From contig CAIYMO010000017.1 of NCBI GenBank assembly GCA_903927345.1, forward strand, positions 124,001-188,000: a stretch of 64,000 bases of DNA. Reading direction: 5' to 3'. This document shows positions 40,363 to 49,111 of the stretch, in pieces. Both the position numbers and the translations under genes were made by a program. The DNA is from an uncultured Armatimonadota bacterium. Its GTDB lineage: Bacteria; Armatimonadota; Fimbriimonadia; Fimbriimonadales; Fimbriimonadaceae. Each line of letters starts with the position of its first letter. Position 1 is the first letter of the stretch. The notes beneath the pieces are model-generated. The model saw nothing but the letters and a program-made list of their open reading frames with translations, was not told the origin of the DNA and did not search any database.

Positions 40363-40866
40363 TCAAAACGAGAACGCAATCTCGTCGAGTTCGACCACTC
40401 CGTCAAGAAGAAGCATTACCATTCCGTGCACATATGCCCAAGCATTGATTGACTCCTGCAAGACGTGCCGTTCTGTGGCCTCACCTCCCGCCCGCGCCCG
40501 AACCGCTTCTTGGAGAATAACAAACGACCGATCCTCCGCCCGGGGAACAGAAGTCCGGCGACCCGAGAACATCAGTCGGTAGAGCCAAGGGTGCTGTAAA
40601 CCAAATTGAATATAGGATCGACCCAGCGAATCCATATCGCGATCCGAAGTCGCCTCAAAAGCATCCGCCAACTGAGCGAACCCAAGATCACCAACCGCCA
40701 AAAGCAAATCCTCGCGACTTGAGAAGTGCCGATAAACCGCATTCGGAGTAACGCCAACCTGCTCGGAAAGCTTCCGCAGGCTAAACGACTCCACGCCGCC
40801 TGCTTCGACCGCCGCCACCGCCGCATCAAGCAGCGCCTTCTTCAAGTCTCCGTGGTGATAGGCCAT
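40363..40866 (-). CDS. TetR-family transcriptional regulator (WHG-domain type)
   Basis: 167 residues from ATG 40866. The HTH is EAGGVESFSLRKLSEQVGVTPNAVYRHF near 25-55. The C-terminal segment FGLQHPWLYRLMFSG is typical of the WHG-type ligand domain (TetR_C_33). It is divergent from a DUF4188 gene, with 53 bases between the start codons and palindromes in the spacer, so it probably represses its neighbour and itself. The ligand is unknown. Confidence 0.88.
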   Translation of the reverse strand: MAYHHGDLKKALLDAAVAAVEAGGVESFSLRKLSEQVGVTPNAVYRHFSSREDLLLAVGDLGFAQLADAFEATSDRDMDSLGRSYIQFGLQHPWLYRLMFSGRRTSVPRAEDRSFVILQEAVRARAGGEATERHVLQESINAWAYVHGMVMLLLDGVVELDEIAFSF

Positions 40867-40877
40867 CACCAATATTA

Positions 40878-40918
40878 TGCACAAATGTAGATATCGTAAA
40901 CATTGTGTATACTGTACA
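40878..40918. promoter_or_regulatory. Divergent promoter/operator of the TetR-DUF4188 pair
   Basis: ATGCACAAATGT and ACATTGTGTAT form an imperfect inverted repeat, and GTGTA/TACAC a perfect 5-bp repeat at 40905-40918. The -10-like TATACT (40908-40913) ends six bases before ATG 40920, so the plus-strand mRNA should be leaderless and bound regulator would cover the start site. Confidence 0.55.
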
Positions 40919-40919
40919 C

Positions 40920-41396
40920 ATGAGCGTCATCAAAGATCGTGTCACCGCCCGAATCGACCAACCCCGAGTCGTTTTCCTAATTGGAATGCGCATCAACAAA
41001 CCTTGGATGCTCCATAAATGGCTCCCCGTCATGGCGGCAATGCCCAAGATGCTCATCGAGCACTCCAAAAATCCGGAACTGGGCTTGCTCTGGTACAAAA
41101 CCTGGTTCGGCCGAAACATCATCACGGTCCAATATTGGGAGTCCGCCGAAAAGCTGATCGCCTACGCCAAGTCCCGCGACGCCGCCCACCTTCCCGCCTG
41201 GAAGAAGTTCAATCAAGCCGTCGGTACCAGTGGAATTGTCGGGATTTGGCACGAGACCTACATCATCCAGGATGGCAACTACGAAAACGTCTACGCAAAC
41301 ATGCCACCCTTCGGTCTAGGCGCGACGACCAACCTCACTCCCGCGACGGGGCACATGGCAGCCGCCGCAAAGCGGCTGAATTCGTCTCAATCGTAA
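40920..41396 (+). CDS. DUF4188 protein
   Basis: 158 residues from ATG 40920. It fits DUF4188: RVTARIDQPRVVFLIGMRINKPW, WLPVMAAMPKMLIEH, TVQYWESAEKLIAYAKSRDAAHLPAWKKFN, and GIWHETYIIQDGNYENVYANMPPFGLG. These dimeric alpha/beta-barrel proteins resemble heme-degrading or monooxygenase ABM folds and are often under TetR/WHG control. Here the regulator gene is divergent and adjacent. The biochemical role is unknown. Confidence 0.87.
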   Translation: MSVIKDRVTARIDQPRVVFLIGMRINKPWMLHKWLPVMAAMPKMLIEHSKNPELGLLWYKTWFGRNIITVQYWESAEKLIAYAKSRDAAHLPAWKKFNQAVGTSGIVGIWHETYIIQDGNYENVYANMPPFGLGATTNLTPATGHMAAAAKRLNSSQS

Positions 41397-41402
41397 AGAG
41401 GC

Positions 41403-41969
41403 TTAGCGAGCGCCAAGCGCTTTCCAAACCTCTTTGAGCGACTCGCTAACTGCATTCTCCGCCGCCTGCACTTGGCGATCGCTCGGGCGAAGCGTAATCC
41501 TCATTCCGCCGGACCGACCGATAAACATCTTGCCGCTGAAAACGGCTTTCTCTTCCTTCACGTCAAGGAACCAAGCCTTGACGTCAGTCCGGCCTTCTCG
41601 ATCGGTGTAGAGATCGCGATCCTGCTGCTTCTGCTCCGAATTCATAATCACCGGAACATAGATATAGTCAGCCTTAACTGCCTTGGCAATAGCAAAGAAA
41701 TTGACCTTGCGATACTCTTCCTCATCGGTCAGGTCGATCTTAAGCGACTTAACTGCCTCGAGAACCGCCGCCTCGGGAACGATGTTGTAACCCTTCTTGG
41801 AGAACTCTCGAGAAAGGAAACCAGAAACCTTCTCGGATTGCCGCTTCACCAAGTCCTTGTTCTTCTCACCCGAAAGGTTCAAACCAGGAATGAACGCCAC
41901 AGTTGGCGCGCTCTGAACAGAGGTGTTCGCTTGAGTTAAAAGAGCGAGAGTAATCAGTGCCGTAGTCAT
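41403..41969 (-). CDS. Exported hypothetical protein, TolB-N/CsgG-like fold suspected
   Basis: 188 residues from ATG 41969; a longer frame to 42209 is not credible because it enters the secDF start region. An N-terminal secretion signal (MTTALITLALLTQANT) leads into a domain with the pattern KVSGFLSREFSKKGYNIVPEAAVLEAVKSL, a common shape in TolB-N- or CsgG-like periplasmic domains. The end is helical (VQAAENAVSESLKEVWKAL). Function unknown. It is divergent from secDF. Confidence 0.65.
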   Translation of the reverse strand: MTTALITLALLTQANTSVQSAPTVAFIPGLNLSGEKNKDLVKRQSEKVSGFLSREFSKKGYNIVPEAAVLEAVKSLKIDLTDEEEYRKVNFFAIAKAVKADYIYVPVIMNSEQKQQDRDLYTDREGRTDVKAWFLDVKEEKAVFSGKMFIGRSGGMRITLRPSDRQVQAAENAVSESLKEVWKALGAR

Positions 41970-42157
41970 TTTCACATCTATAAACGACCCAACACCGTCG
42001 TCGGTTGCGCCGCTAGGTCCTTCGTTGAGAAATATCAATGAACAGATCGAACCGCCGCGACGTATGCCAAAGTTGAGCAAGAGATAGGTACAAACCCGAC
42101 CCTTCCGTATCCGGGGTACAATGCTAAGTTCAAAACCGCCTGGAGGCGACCCTAGTT

Positions 42158-44665
42158 TTGCAGCGACGTAGCTATTATTTCCTTCTTTTCGTGATTGCCC
42201 TCGGCGCATTAGCCGCCGTTGGATTCACCAAGTTTAAGACCATCTACGGTCTCGACATCAAGGGAGGAACGCGTTTGACTTACCAAGTCAAACTGCTCGC
42301 CGACCAACAAGGCAAGATCGCCTTGCCAAAGGCACGCGCTCAAATCATTTCGGTTCTCCTTAACCGAGCCAGCGGAATGGCCGCCGAGCCTGTCGTTGCG
42401 GCTAAAGGCGACGACCAGGTCGTCGTTGAACTCCCCGGCATCAGCGACATCAATGAAGCTCGACGCGTCATCGGTTCAAGCGCTCGAATCGAGCTCTATC
42501 ACGCTCGAAACCTAAACTCGGCTCAAGATTCCAACCGGCTTTACGACGAAGTCCGATCCGAAGATCCTAACACTCCAGTTGTCAAGTTCCGAAAGCGCGG
42601 CGACGGAAAGCTCATCGAACCAGGCACCCCTGAATACAAATCCGTTATCCAAGGTTGGTATCTCATCCTCGCCGGAACCGATCTTGCTGCAGCAACCGCT
42701 CAGCCCGCCGGTCAAAACTCCTACCAACCAGCAATGGAGTTCAACAACGACGGTACGCGAAAGATGTCCCAGTGGATGGATCGCTACTACGGAAAGGAAG
42801 AGCCAATCGCCTTCGTCATGGACGGCCGAGTCCTCAGCGTCTCGCCAGTCATGAAGGACGCGCGAATCACCAACAACGCCTTCATCAGCGGTGAGTTCTC
42901 GACCAAATACGTCACCTCGCTTGTCTCCCTGCTCAACGGTGGTTCGCTTCCAGCTGAACTCGAAGAACTCAGCTCTTCGGCAGTCAGCCCCACAATCGGC
43001 GACGCTGCCTACGGCAAGATGGTAACCGCCGGTGCAATCGCCTTCGCCATCATCAGTCTTTATCTCATCGGCTACTACGCTTTCCCTGGCGTTGTCGCCC
43101 TGTGTGCACTGTGTCTCTACACCCTCTTCACGCTCACCGCACTGAAGTTCATAGGTGCGACCTTCTCCCTCGCCGCAATCGCTGGTTTCATCCTCTCGGT
43201 AGGTATGGCGGTTGACGCAAACATTCTCGTCTTCGAGCGATTCAAAGAAGAGATGCGAAACGGTCGGCCATTGATGTCGGCAATGGAGATCGGCTTCAAA
43301 CGAGCCCTCCCCGCCATCATCGACTCAAACGCTTGTACGATTCTAACCTCGCTAGTCCTGGCGAACATCGGAACCGGACCAGTCAAGGGCTTTGCTACGA
43401 CGCTGATCATCGGTGTCGCGATCTCGCTCTTCACCGCTGTCACCGTCACCCGCTCGTTGCTGATCTTCTTGGTCGGCTCGGGCATCGGTAAGGATCCAAA
43501 GTGGTACGCCGTTGACCGAGACTGGTTCAAGAAGTACACCCTTGGCCACGAGATTCTTCCCGTTCTTCAGAAGTGGAAGAAGTGGTTCGCAATTTCGGCT
43601 CTTACGGTTATTGTCGGATTGGTCTTCGTTCCGCTCGGCGGATTTAAGCTAAATGTCGAACTTCAAGGTGGAACCGAGGCTCAGTTCCTCTTCAAGGGCG
43701 ATAACACAACTGCCTCAATTGGTGAAGGTCTCGAAAAGGCTGGATTCAAAGGCTCAACGGTCAAATTTGGCGAAGGGAAGGACGGCAACAAGCTTGCCAT
43801 CATCTCCGTCCCTGAGGACGCGTTCAAGGGCGAAAAGGATCCAGGTAAACGAACTCAGGCGATCCTCGCCGCATCTGGATTGCAGAATGCCACAGACGTT
43901 GGCAGCACCACCGTTGGTCCAACCCTTCAGAAGGAAGTTCAACTTGGTGCAGCGATGGGTGTTGGAATTTCCATCCTGCTGATCATCGCGTACCTCGCAC
44001 TTCGCTTCGGTTTCTCGGTCGGTGGATTCAAAGAAGGTCTGAAATTTGGACTTTCTGCGATCGGAGCGCTCTTCCACGACATTCTGGTCGTCGTCTTCAT
44101 GGCGGCCTTATTCGGCTACTTCTTCAAGTGGGATATCTCGTCGCTCTTCCTTACGGCGATGCTGACGATCATCGGGTTCTCAGTACACGACACGATTATC
44201 GTGTTTGACCGAATCCGAGAAAACCTTCGACACCAAGAAGCAGGCGAAGATATTGCTCACCTCATGAACCGATCGATTACCCAGACGTTCTCGCGATCGA
44301 TCAACACATCCGGAACAGTTATCGTGACCCTGCTCATTCTGGTTGTCTTCGGAACCCCGACTCCTGACCTGAAGTTCTTCGTTGTAACGATGCTGATCGG
44401 TATTGTTTCAGGAACCTATTCGTCTATCTACAACGCATCGCCAATCCTCTATCTCTGGGACAAGTCGATCGTCGACAAGAAGGGTGAGAAAGCGGGTCTC
44501 GTTGGACTCGCAAAGGCCGAGATTGCTCGTTCGGCATCGTTCGGAAAAGCTCCTCAAGCTGCTCCGCGATCAGAAGCTAACGTTTCAGAATCGGGTCGAT
44601 CCTACGGCCAAGTTCGCCGCCGCGCAAAAGACACGGTTCGCGATAGCTGGACCGAGATCGACTAA
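42158..44665 (+). CDS. secDF: SecDF fusion protein translocase subunit
   Basis: 835 residues starting at TTG 42158, with GGAGGCGAC 14-22 bases upstream. SecD half: YGLDIKGGTRLTYQV, periplasmic P1 domain, TIGDAAYGKMVTAGAIA, and helix bundle with VGMAVDANILVFERFKEEM. SecF half from about residue 460: GFKLNVELQGGTEAQFLF and FSVHDTIIVFDRIRENL. The fusion has about 12 helices and uses proton flow to pull proteins across after SecA. A terminator follows and merges with the next promoter. Confidence 0.95.
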   Translation: MQRRSYYFLLFVIALGALAAVGFTKFKTIYGLDIKGGTRLTYQVKLLADQQGKIALPKARAQIISVLLNRASGMAAEPVVAAKGDDQVVVELPGISDINEARRVIGSSARIELYHARNLNSAQDSNRLYDEVRSEDPNTPVVKFRKRGDGKLIEPGTPEYKSVIQGWYLILAGTDLAAATAQPAGQNSYQPAMEFNNDGTRKMSQWMDRYYGKEEPIAFVMDGRVLSVSPVMKDARITNNAFISGEFSTKYVTSLVSLLNGGSLPAELEELSSSAVSPTIGDAAYGKMVTAGAIAFAIISLYLIGYYAFPGVVALCALCLYTLFTLTALKFIGATFSLAAIAGFILSVGMAVDANILVFERFKEEMRNGRPLMSAMEIGFKRALPAIIDSNACTILTSLVLANIGTGPVKGFATTLIIGVAISLFTAVTVTRSLLIFLVGSGIGKDPKWYAVDRDWFKKYTLGHEILPVLQKWKKWFAISALTVIVGLVFVPLGGFKLNVELQGGTEAQFLFKGDNTTASIGEGLEKAGFKGSTVKFGEGKDGNKLAIISVPEDAFKGEKDPGKRTQAILAASGLQNATDVGSTTVGPTLQKEVQLGAAMGVGISILLIIAYLALRFGFSVGGFKEGLKFGLSAIGALFHDILVVVFMAALFGYFFKWDISSLFLTAMLTIIGFSVHDTIIVFDRIRENLRHQEAGEDIAHLMNRSITQTFSRSINTSGTVIVTLLILVVFGTPTPDLKFFVVTMLIGIVSGTYSSIYNASPILYLWDKSIVDKKGEKAGLVGLAKAEIARSASFGKAPQAAPRSEANVSESGRSYGQVRRRAKDTVRDSWTEID

Positions 44666-44687
44666 GAGAGTCAGCTCATCAGGATAG

Positions 44688-44725
44688 AAAATACGTTACT
44701 GCGCCTTTGGCGGGTAACGTATTTT
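44688..44725 (+). terminator. Terminator after secDF that overlaps the cyclophilin promoter
   Basis: AAAATACGTTAC and GTAACGTATTTT pair, with inner GCGCC/GGCG around TTT. The 3' arm contains TAACGT (44715-44720), which sits eight bases before ATG 44729 and could be its -10 element. Confidence 0.8.
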
Positions 44726-44728
44726 CAT

Positions 44729-45622
44729 ATGAGCCTAGCCGTTCTTGCTTCCGCCGTCGTCCTCGCTTCCCGACCAGCGCTCAGCGCCGATTATGTATAT
44801 AACGGAGTCGACCGGCCGTTTATCGTGAACGTTGATGCACGTGGCAAATTAGCGCTGCAACTTATTGACCCAGCAGACAGCAAGGTGTTGGAAGAGGGCG
44901 CGGCTAAGCGGGGAAAGCTCGATTTGAACAAGGTCTTACCGAGCCTGTTTAAGGAGAAGCGTCGCAAAGTCCTGTTTGCTCAGCTCACCTCCGACGGAAA
45001 GCCAAAGGGTAGCCCGCTCGTGCTGCAGCCAATGACGAATCCTCCGGTCGCGACGCTTGATCCGACGACAAAGAACCCCAAATGGGATCCCGACGAGGAC
45101 GACATTTACGCTGGAGTTAGAACTTGGTCTAATCAGAACGTTGTCCTTGATACATCGGAGGGCGAAATCGAAATCAAGCTCCGACCTGATGTTGCCCCCA
45201 ACACGGTTTACAACTTTGTCCAGTTGGTCGCCGGCGGCTTCTACCGGGACGTCATCTTTCACCGCATTGTTCAGAAGGGAAGGAACGGTGGACAGTTTGT
45301 CGCCCAAGGCGGAGACCCGACTGGCACCGGAATGGGATCGCCTGGCTATAGTATCCCGCTCGAAAAGTCAGCTTTGAAACATGACTTCGGGATCGTCGGA
45401 ATGGCGCGATCCACCGATCCGAATACCGGGAGTGCTCAGTTCTATTTCGGACTCAGCCGCGAAGCTACTCAGCACCTTGATGGTCGCTATACAACCTTTG
45501 CCGAAACCGTTCGTGGTCAGGATGTCCTTAAGAAGATAGCCAATGTCCAGATCGGACCGAAGGACGACCGACCGGTTAACCCTCCGTTGATCAAACTCGC
45601 CCGATTTGTTGAGCCGAAGTAG
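44729..45622 (+). CDS. Cyclophilin-type peptidyl-prolyl cis-trans isomerase
   Basis: 297 residues. A hydrophobic signal-like start (MSLAVLASAVVLASRPALSA) suggests export. Residues 25-125 form an unassigned N-terminal domain. The cyclophilin domain spans about 135-295: NVVLDTSEGEIEIKLRPDVAPNTVYNFVQL, FYRDVIFHRIV, FVAQGGDPTGTGMGSPGYSI, GSAQFYFGL. Catalytic Arg and Phe positions (FHR, QFYF) are kept. It assists folding of exported proteins and directly follows secDF. Confidence 0.9.
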   Translation: MSLAVLASAVVLASRPALSADYVYNGVDRPFIVNVDARGKLALQLIDPADSKVLEEGAAKRGKLDLNKVLPSLFKEKRRKVLFAQLTSDGKPKGSPLVLQPMTNPPVATLDPTTKNPKWDPDEDDIYAGVRTWSNQNVVLDTSEGEIEIKLRPDVAPNTVYNFVQLVAGGFYRDVIFHRIVQKGRNGGQFVAQGGDPTGTGMGSPGYSIPLEKSALKHDFGIVGMARSTDPNTGSAQFYFGLSREATQHLDGRYTTFAETVRGQDVLKKIANVQIGPKDDRPVNPPLIKLARFVEPK

Positions 45623-45637
45623 GTAAATTATCCGCTG

Positions 45638-46507
45638 ATGCTCACGACTCGCACCGGCGGATTTTCAATAGGCTTTCGACAAGGTTGGACGGAGTGGTTC
45701 AAAGACCTTGGCGGGATGCTAACCTTTGCTAAGGGCGAGAACCTTGGTGTGGTTGACCTCGGGGGAGATGCCCGACCACACCTGTCGCAGGTAGTTGGTG
45801 AGGGCTTCCGTGTGGGCTCGGTAGATCTGCAGGCGTGGCAAGGACTGATATCTTCAGATGCAGACGAGCAGAAGAAGTGTTTGGACCTAAACTCTGAGTA
45901 CATTGCTGAGTGCTGCCGACAAGGAGCAACAAACTTCTTTGCCGTGATGTTGCCCAAGGATGCGTCGAAGCCTCGATCGGAGAATCTTGACATCCTGCTC
46001 ACCACGTTGCCGCAGCTCGCGACAATCTTGGATGAACACGGCGGCAAGCTCGTCATCGAAGGATGGCCAGGAGCGGGGGCACTTTGTTGCACACCCGAAA
46101 GTTATCGGCAGGTGCTCAGCGCGACACCGACTTGCATTGGAGTCAACTTTGATCCAAGCCATATGATTCGCATGGGGATTGATCCCCACCGATTCTTGAA
46201 CGAATTCGCCGACCGCGTTTATCATGTTCACGGCAAGGACTGCTACATTGATCGTGACGCTTTGCAAGAGTACGGTTGGGAACAGCCCACGACAAGTGCT
46301 AAGAGCCATGATTTCGGTTCAGCGGTCTGGCGGTACACAATCCCTGGCTATGGGGAATCCAATTGGCCACTCATTTTCCAGACCCTTGCAACAGCTGGAT
46401 ACTCTGGAGCTGTGAGCATCGAGCTTGAAGATGAGAACTTTAACGGGACTGAGTCGGGAGAGAAAGCAGGCATCCGCTTAGGGTCCAGCATTCTCGCCGC
46501 CAGCTAG
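45638..46507 (+). CDS. Sugar phosphate isomerase/epimerase-like TIM-barrel protein
   Basis: 289 residues of the xylose isomerase-like/AP endonuclease 2 superfamily. Landmarks include LVIEGWPGAG, IGVNFDPSHMIRMGIDPHRFL with metal-ligand Asp and His, VYHVHGKDCYID, and GAVSIELEDENF with a metal-ligand Glu. Metal-binding residues suggest an active isomerase or epimerase. Substrate unknown. A -10-like TAAATT lies 8 bases before the ATG. The last 30 bases overlap the convergent membrane-protein gene. Confidence 0.87.
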   Translation: MLTTRTGGFSIGFRQGWTEWFKDLGGMLTFAKGENLGVVDLGGDARPHLSQVVGEGFRVGSVDLQAWQGLISSDADEQKKCLDLNSEYIAECCRQGATNFFAVMLPKDASKPRSENLDILLTTLPQLATILDEHGGKLVIEGWPGAGALCCTPESYRQVLSATPTCIGVNFDPSHMIRMGIDPHRFLNEFADRVYHVHGKDCYIDRDALQEYGWEQPTTSAKSHDFGSAVWRYTIPGYGESNWPLIFQTLATAGYSGAVSIELEDENFNGTESGEKAGIRLGSSILAAS

Positions 46508-47596
46508 TACGCCGTCGCGGGCGTGTACTTTATGGTCCGGGAGGTTCATGACCTTTCGAGCCAACTTGATCAGCTTAAACTCTCGCTCGTAAGAATCCCC
46601 CAAATCCATCTGGTATCGGTAATAGCCATTTTGCATGTCTCGCAAACGGTAGTGGGCCTCGGTCCGATCTCCGCTATAGTAGGCATAGAATGCTCTATTT
46701 ATGTAGCCATAAAAGGTTGTGTCAGCATCGTAGGCTTCCGTAGCCAGAGACATCCCCAGTTCCGAGCCGCCCTGGATGAAGTCTAGAAAGGCGACCAGCT
46801 CCTTGTCAAACTGTTCTTCAGTCGGAGGGAGCAGTTTTGCCACCGCGGAGGCCTCAGAATACTTTCCTTCGTACGAAAGAATGCTTGCGTAATAGCGGGC
46901 AACCCAGCGCCGAACTTCCTCGTGGGGTTGAGGCTGGATGGCGAGTTCGTACATCCAGCTTGGGCGCTTCGAGATCGGATAACCAGAAGTATAAGCATCG
47001 ACGATTGCTTTGGCCATTAGGCTGGGTTCAGAGCCCGAACTCAGCGCAGTGTCACCACTGTAAAAGAATGAGCGAAGAAGTGGGGCGATGACGAATAGTA
47101 CGAGCCAACCCGAGGCCGTTTTGTCTTTTGCTCCGGAAGTAACCGCAAGAGCCAGGAAGAGTAACGCCAAAGTTGCAGCAACTCCCCCTAGTTCGGCGTG
47201 CATGAGCCTCCTCCGATAGTGTTCGGGACTTTTCGGGAGAAGTGAAACGTAGCCGAAATAGCCGGAGAACCCAATCGGCGGGGACTCAAGCGGAGAGCGA
47301 CAAGATCCGCCACACCAAATCTGGAGTATCTGAACTCGGACAACTTCGAAATTGCACAGCCGAGCGATAAGTGCCGTGGCTTGAAAATGCGCCCAAAGGC
47401 TTACAAAAAGCAGCCCGAAAGGGACAAACAACAACCCGACGATGAGCAGTGGCGTGATCAATGTGGCTGAGAAAAGCCAGTTTTGCTTGATCTCGGGACT
47501 CCGAAATGTCACGAAGACAGCGACCAGGTAAAACGCAATTCCAAGCCACACAACAGGTCGCTTAAGAAATTTCCACTGCCACCAACGAAAGATCAT
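46478..47596 (-). CDS. Membrane protein with C-terminal TPR-like helices, M50-like helices suspected
   Basis: 372 residues with about four to five membrane helices (WLGIAFYLVAVFVTF; FSATLITPLLIVGLLFVPFGLLFV; LGGVAATLALLFLALAV; LVLFVIAPLLRSFFY). A helical C-terminus has motifs like YYASILSYEGKYSEASAVAKLLPP and GYINRAFYAYYSGDRTEAHYRLR that look like TPR repeats. The first half has the shape of site-2 protease-like proteins but no HExxH, so a protease role is unsupported. No family assigned. It overlaps the preceding convergent gene by 30 bases. Confidence 0.6.
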   Translation of the reverse strand: MIFRWWQWKFLKRPVVWLGIAFYLVAVFVTFRSPEIKQNWLFSATLITPLLIVGLLFVPFGLLFVSLWAHFQATALIARLCNFEVVRVQILQIWCGGSCRSPLESPPIGFSGYFGYVSLLPKSPEHYRRRLMHAELGGVAATLALLFLALAVTSGAKDKTASGWLVLFVIAPLLRSFFYSGDTALSSGSEPSLMAKAIVDAYTSGYPISKRPSWMYELAIQPQPHEEVRRWVARYYASILSYEGKYSEASAVAKLLPPTEEQFDKELVAFLDFIQGGSELGMSLATEAYDADTTFYGYINRAFYAYYSGDRTEAHYRLRDMQNGYYRYQMDLGDSYEREFKLIKLARKVMNLPDHKVHARDGVLAGGENAGP

Positions 47597-47606
47597 AGCC
47601 CTAACT

Positions 47607-47625
47607 TCAATCCGTATCGGATTGA
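47607..47625 (-). terminator. Hairpin between DUF1501 gene and membrane-protein gene
   Basis: TCAATCCG and CGGATTGA pair perfectly around TAT. No clear U-tract follows on the minus strand, so termination is uncertain. Confidence 0.4.
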
Positions 47626-47651
47626 TAAGTTCAGAGGGTACCCAGGGTGAA

Positions 47652-49109
47652 CTAGGCGATCAGTTTCGTCAACACTTCGCCGCTGACATCCGTGAGCCGG
47701 AAGTTTCGTCCTTGGTACTTGTAGGTGAGCTGAGTGTGTTCAAGTCCCATCAAGTGCAGTAGCGTCGCGTTCAAGTCATGGACATGGACGGGGTCCTCAA
47801 CCGGGTTATAGCCCAGTTCATCAGTTTTTCCGTACGAGACACCTGCCTTGAATCCGCCACCAGCGACAAACATGCTGTATGCCTTGGGGTGGTGGTCACG
47901 ACCGGGGAACTTAACTCCACCCCTGGCCTCAATCATTGGAGTTCGACCAAACTCGCCGCCCCAGACGACGATGGTTTCGTCGAGGAGTCCGCGTCGCTTA
48001 AGGTCTTTGATCAAAGTCGCCGCTGCTTTATCGATTTGGCGGCACATGTCGGGCAGACCGTGTTTGAGGTCATTGCCTTCGCTGTCTCCGTGGTGATCCC
48101 AGCCTCGGTGATAAAGTTGGACGCACCGGACGCCTCGCTCCACCATTCGGCGAGCGAGCAGACAGTTATTTGCAAACGATTTCTTGCCAGGTTCTACGCC
48201 GTACTCCTCCTGAATCGACTGTGGCTCTTTGCTGATGTCCATCAGATCAGGCACGGAGGTCTGCATGCGGTAGGCAAGTTCATACTGAGCTATCCTAGTT
48301 TCGATCTCCGGGTCGAGCACTTCTTTGGACCGTAAGCCGTTAAGGTCCCGAATGGCATCAAGCGAGTCTCGGCGAATATCTGAGGAGACTCCATCAGGAT
48401 TGTCAACGAAGAGCACGGGCTCGCCTGAAGATCGGAATTCTACGCCTTGGTATACCGAGGGTAAGAATCCACTGCCGTAGCATGACTTTCCGCCGTCGGG
48501 ATTATTGATCCCGCTGAGAAGTACAACAAATCCAGGAAGGTCTGCGTTGTCGGAACCGAGACCGTACGTGAGCCATGACCCGATCGAAGGACGTCCGGGG
48601 ACTTGGAAGCCGGTGTTCATCAGCAACTGCGCTGGTGCGTGGTTAAACTGATCCGTATGCATCGTTCGGATGACGCTGATGTCGTCCGCAATTTCAGCAA
48701 GATGAGGCAACATCGTCGAGATCATCTGCCCCGAGTTTCCGTGCTGCTTGAAGGAGTGAGGAGAGCCGAGGAGCCTTGGCTTTTCACGAATGAATGGGAA
48801 TCGCTCGCCCTTGATGTATTCATCTGGACAGAAGTCGCCATCAAACTTGTTCAGGACGGGCTTGTAGTCGAACAGGTCAAGCTGAGACGGCGCACCAGCC
48901 ATGAAGAGGTAGATGATCGACTTTGCCTTGGGCTTGAAATGCGGCTTCTTAGGCGACATTGGGTCTTTTCGACCTTTCTGTTGACCCGCGATGGCGGCGA
49001 AGGCAGGGTCTGCAAGCATTGTCGCCAAAGCGACATTGCCCAGTCCATAGCCAACCTTTTTGAAGAAGGTTCGACGGGTAATGGCTTCTAGAATTTCACG
49101 TTGGTCCAT
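47652..49109 (-). CDS. DUF1501 family Tat-exported protein
   Basis: 485 residues. A twin-arginine-like signal ([24 protein letters not shown]) leads a sulfatase-like alpha/beta fold typical of DUF1501: [23 protein letters not shown], then [35 protein letters not shown], and [14 protein letters not shown]. The family is abundant in Planctomycetes, Verrucomicrobia and Armatimonadota and is usually paired with a PSCyt1/DUF1549/DUF1553 protein, as here (next gene, 2-base gap). The substrate and electron partner are unknown. Confidence 0.92.
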   Translation of the reverse strand: MDQREILEAITRRTFFKKVGYGLGNVALATMLADPAFAAIAGQQKGRKDPMSPKKPHFKPKAKSIIYLFMAGAPSQLDLFDYKPVLNKFDGDFCPDEYIKGERFPFIREKPRLLGSPHSFKQHGNSGQMISTMLPHLAEIADDISVIRTMHTDQFNHAPAQLLMNTGFQVPGRPSIGSWLTYGLGSDNADLPGFVVLLSGINNPDGGKSCYGSGFLPSVYQGVEFRSSGEPVLFVDNPDGVSSDIRRDSLDAIRDLNGLRSKEVLDPEIETRIAQYELAYRMQTSVPDLMDISKEPQSIQEEYGVEPGKKSFANNCLLARRMVERGVRCVQLYHRGWDHHGDSEGNDLKHGLPDMCRQIDKAAATLIKDLKRRGLLDETIVVWGGEFGRTPMIEARGGVKFPGRDHHPKAYSMFVAGGGFKAGVSYGKTDELGYNPVEDPVHVHDLNATLLHLMGLEHTQLTYKYQGRNFRLTDVSGEVLTKLIA

Positions 49110-49111
49110 GG

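Noticed and set aside
41970-42209. N-terminal extension of the exported protein at 41403-41969
   Set aside because: The extra sequence overlaps the secDF promoter and start and lacks a signal peptide.
46478-47596. M50 site-2 protease call for the membrane protein
   Set aside because: No HExxH or second catalytic Asp motif is seen; only general topology is similar.
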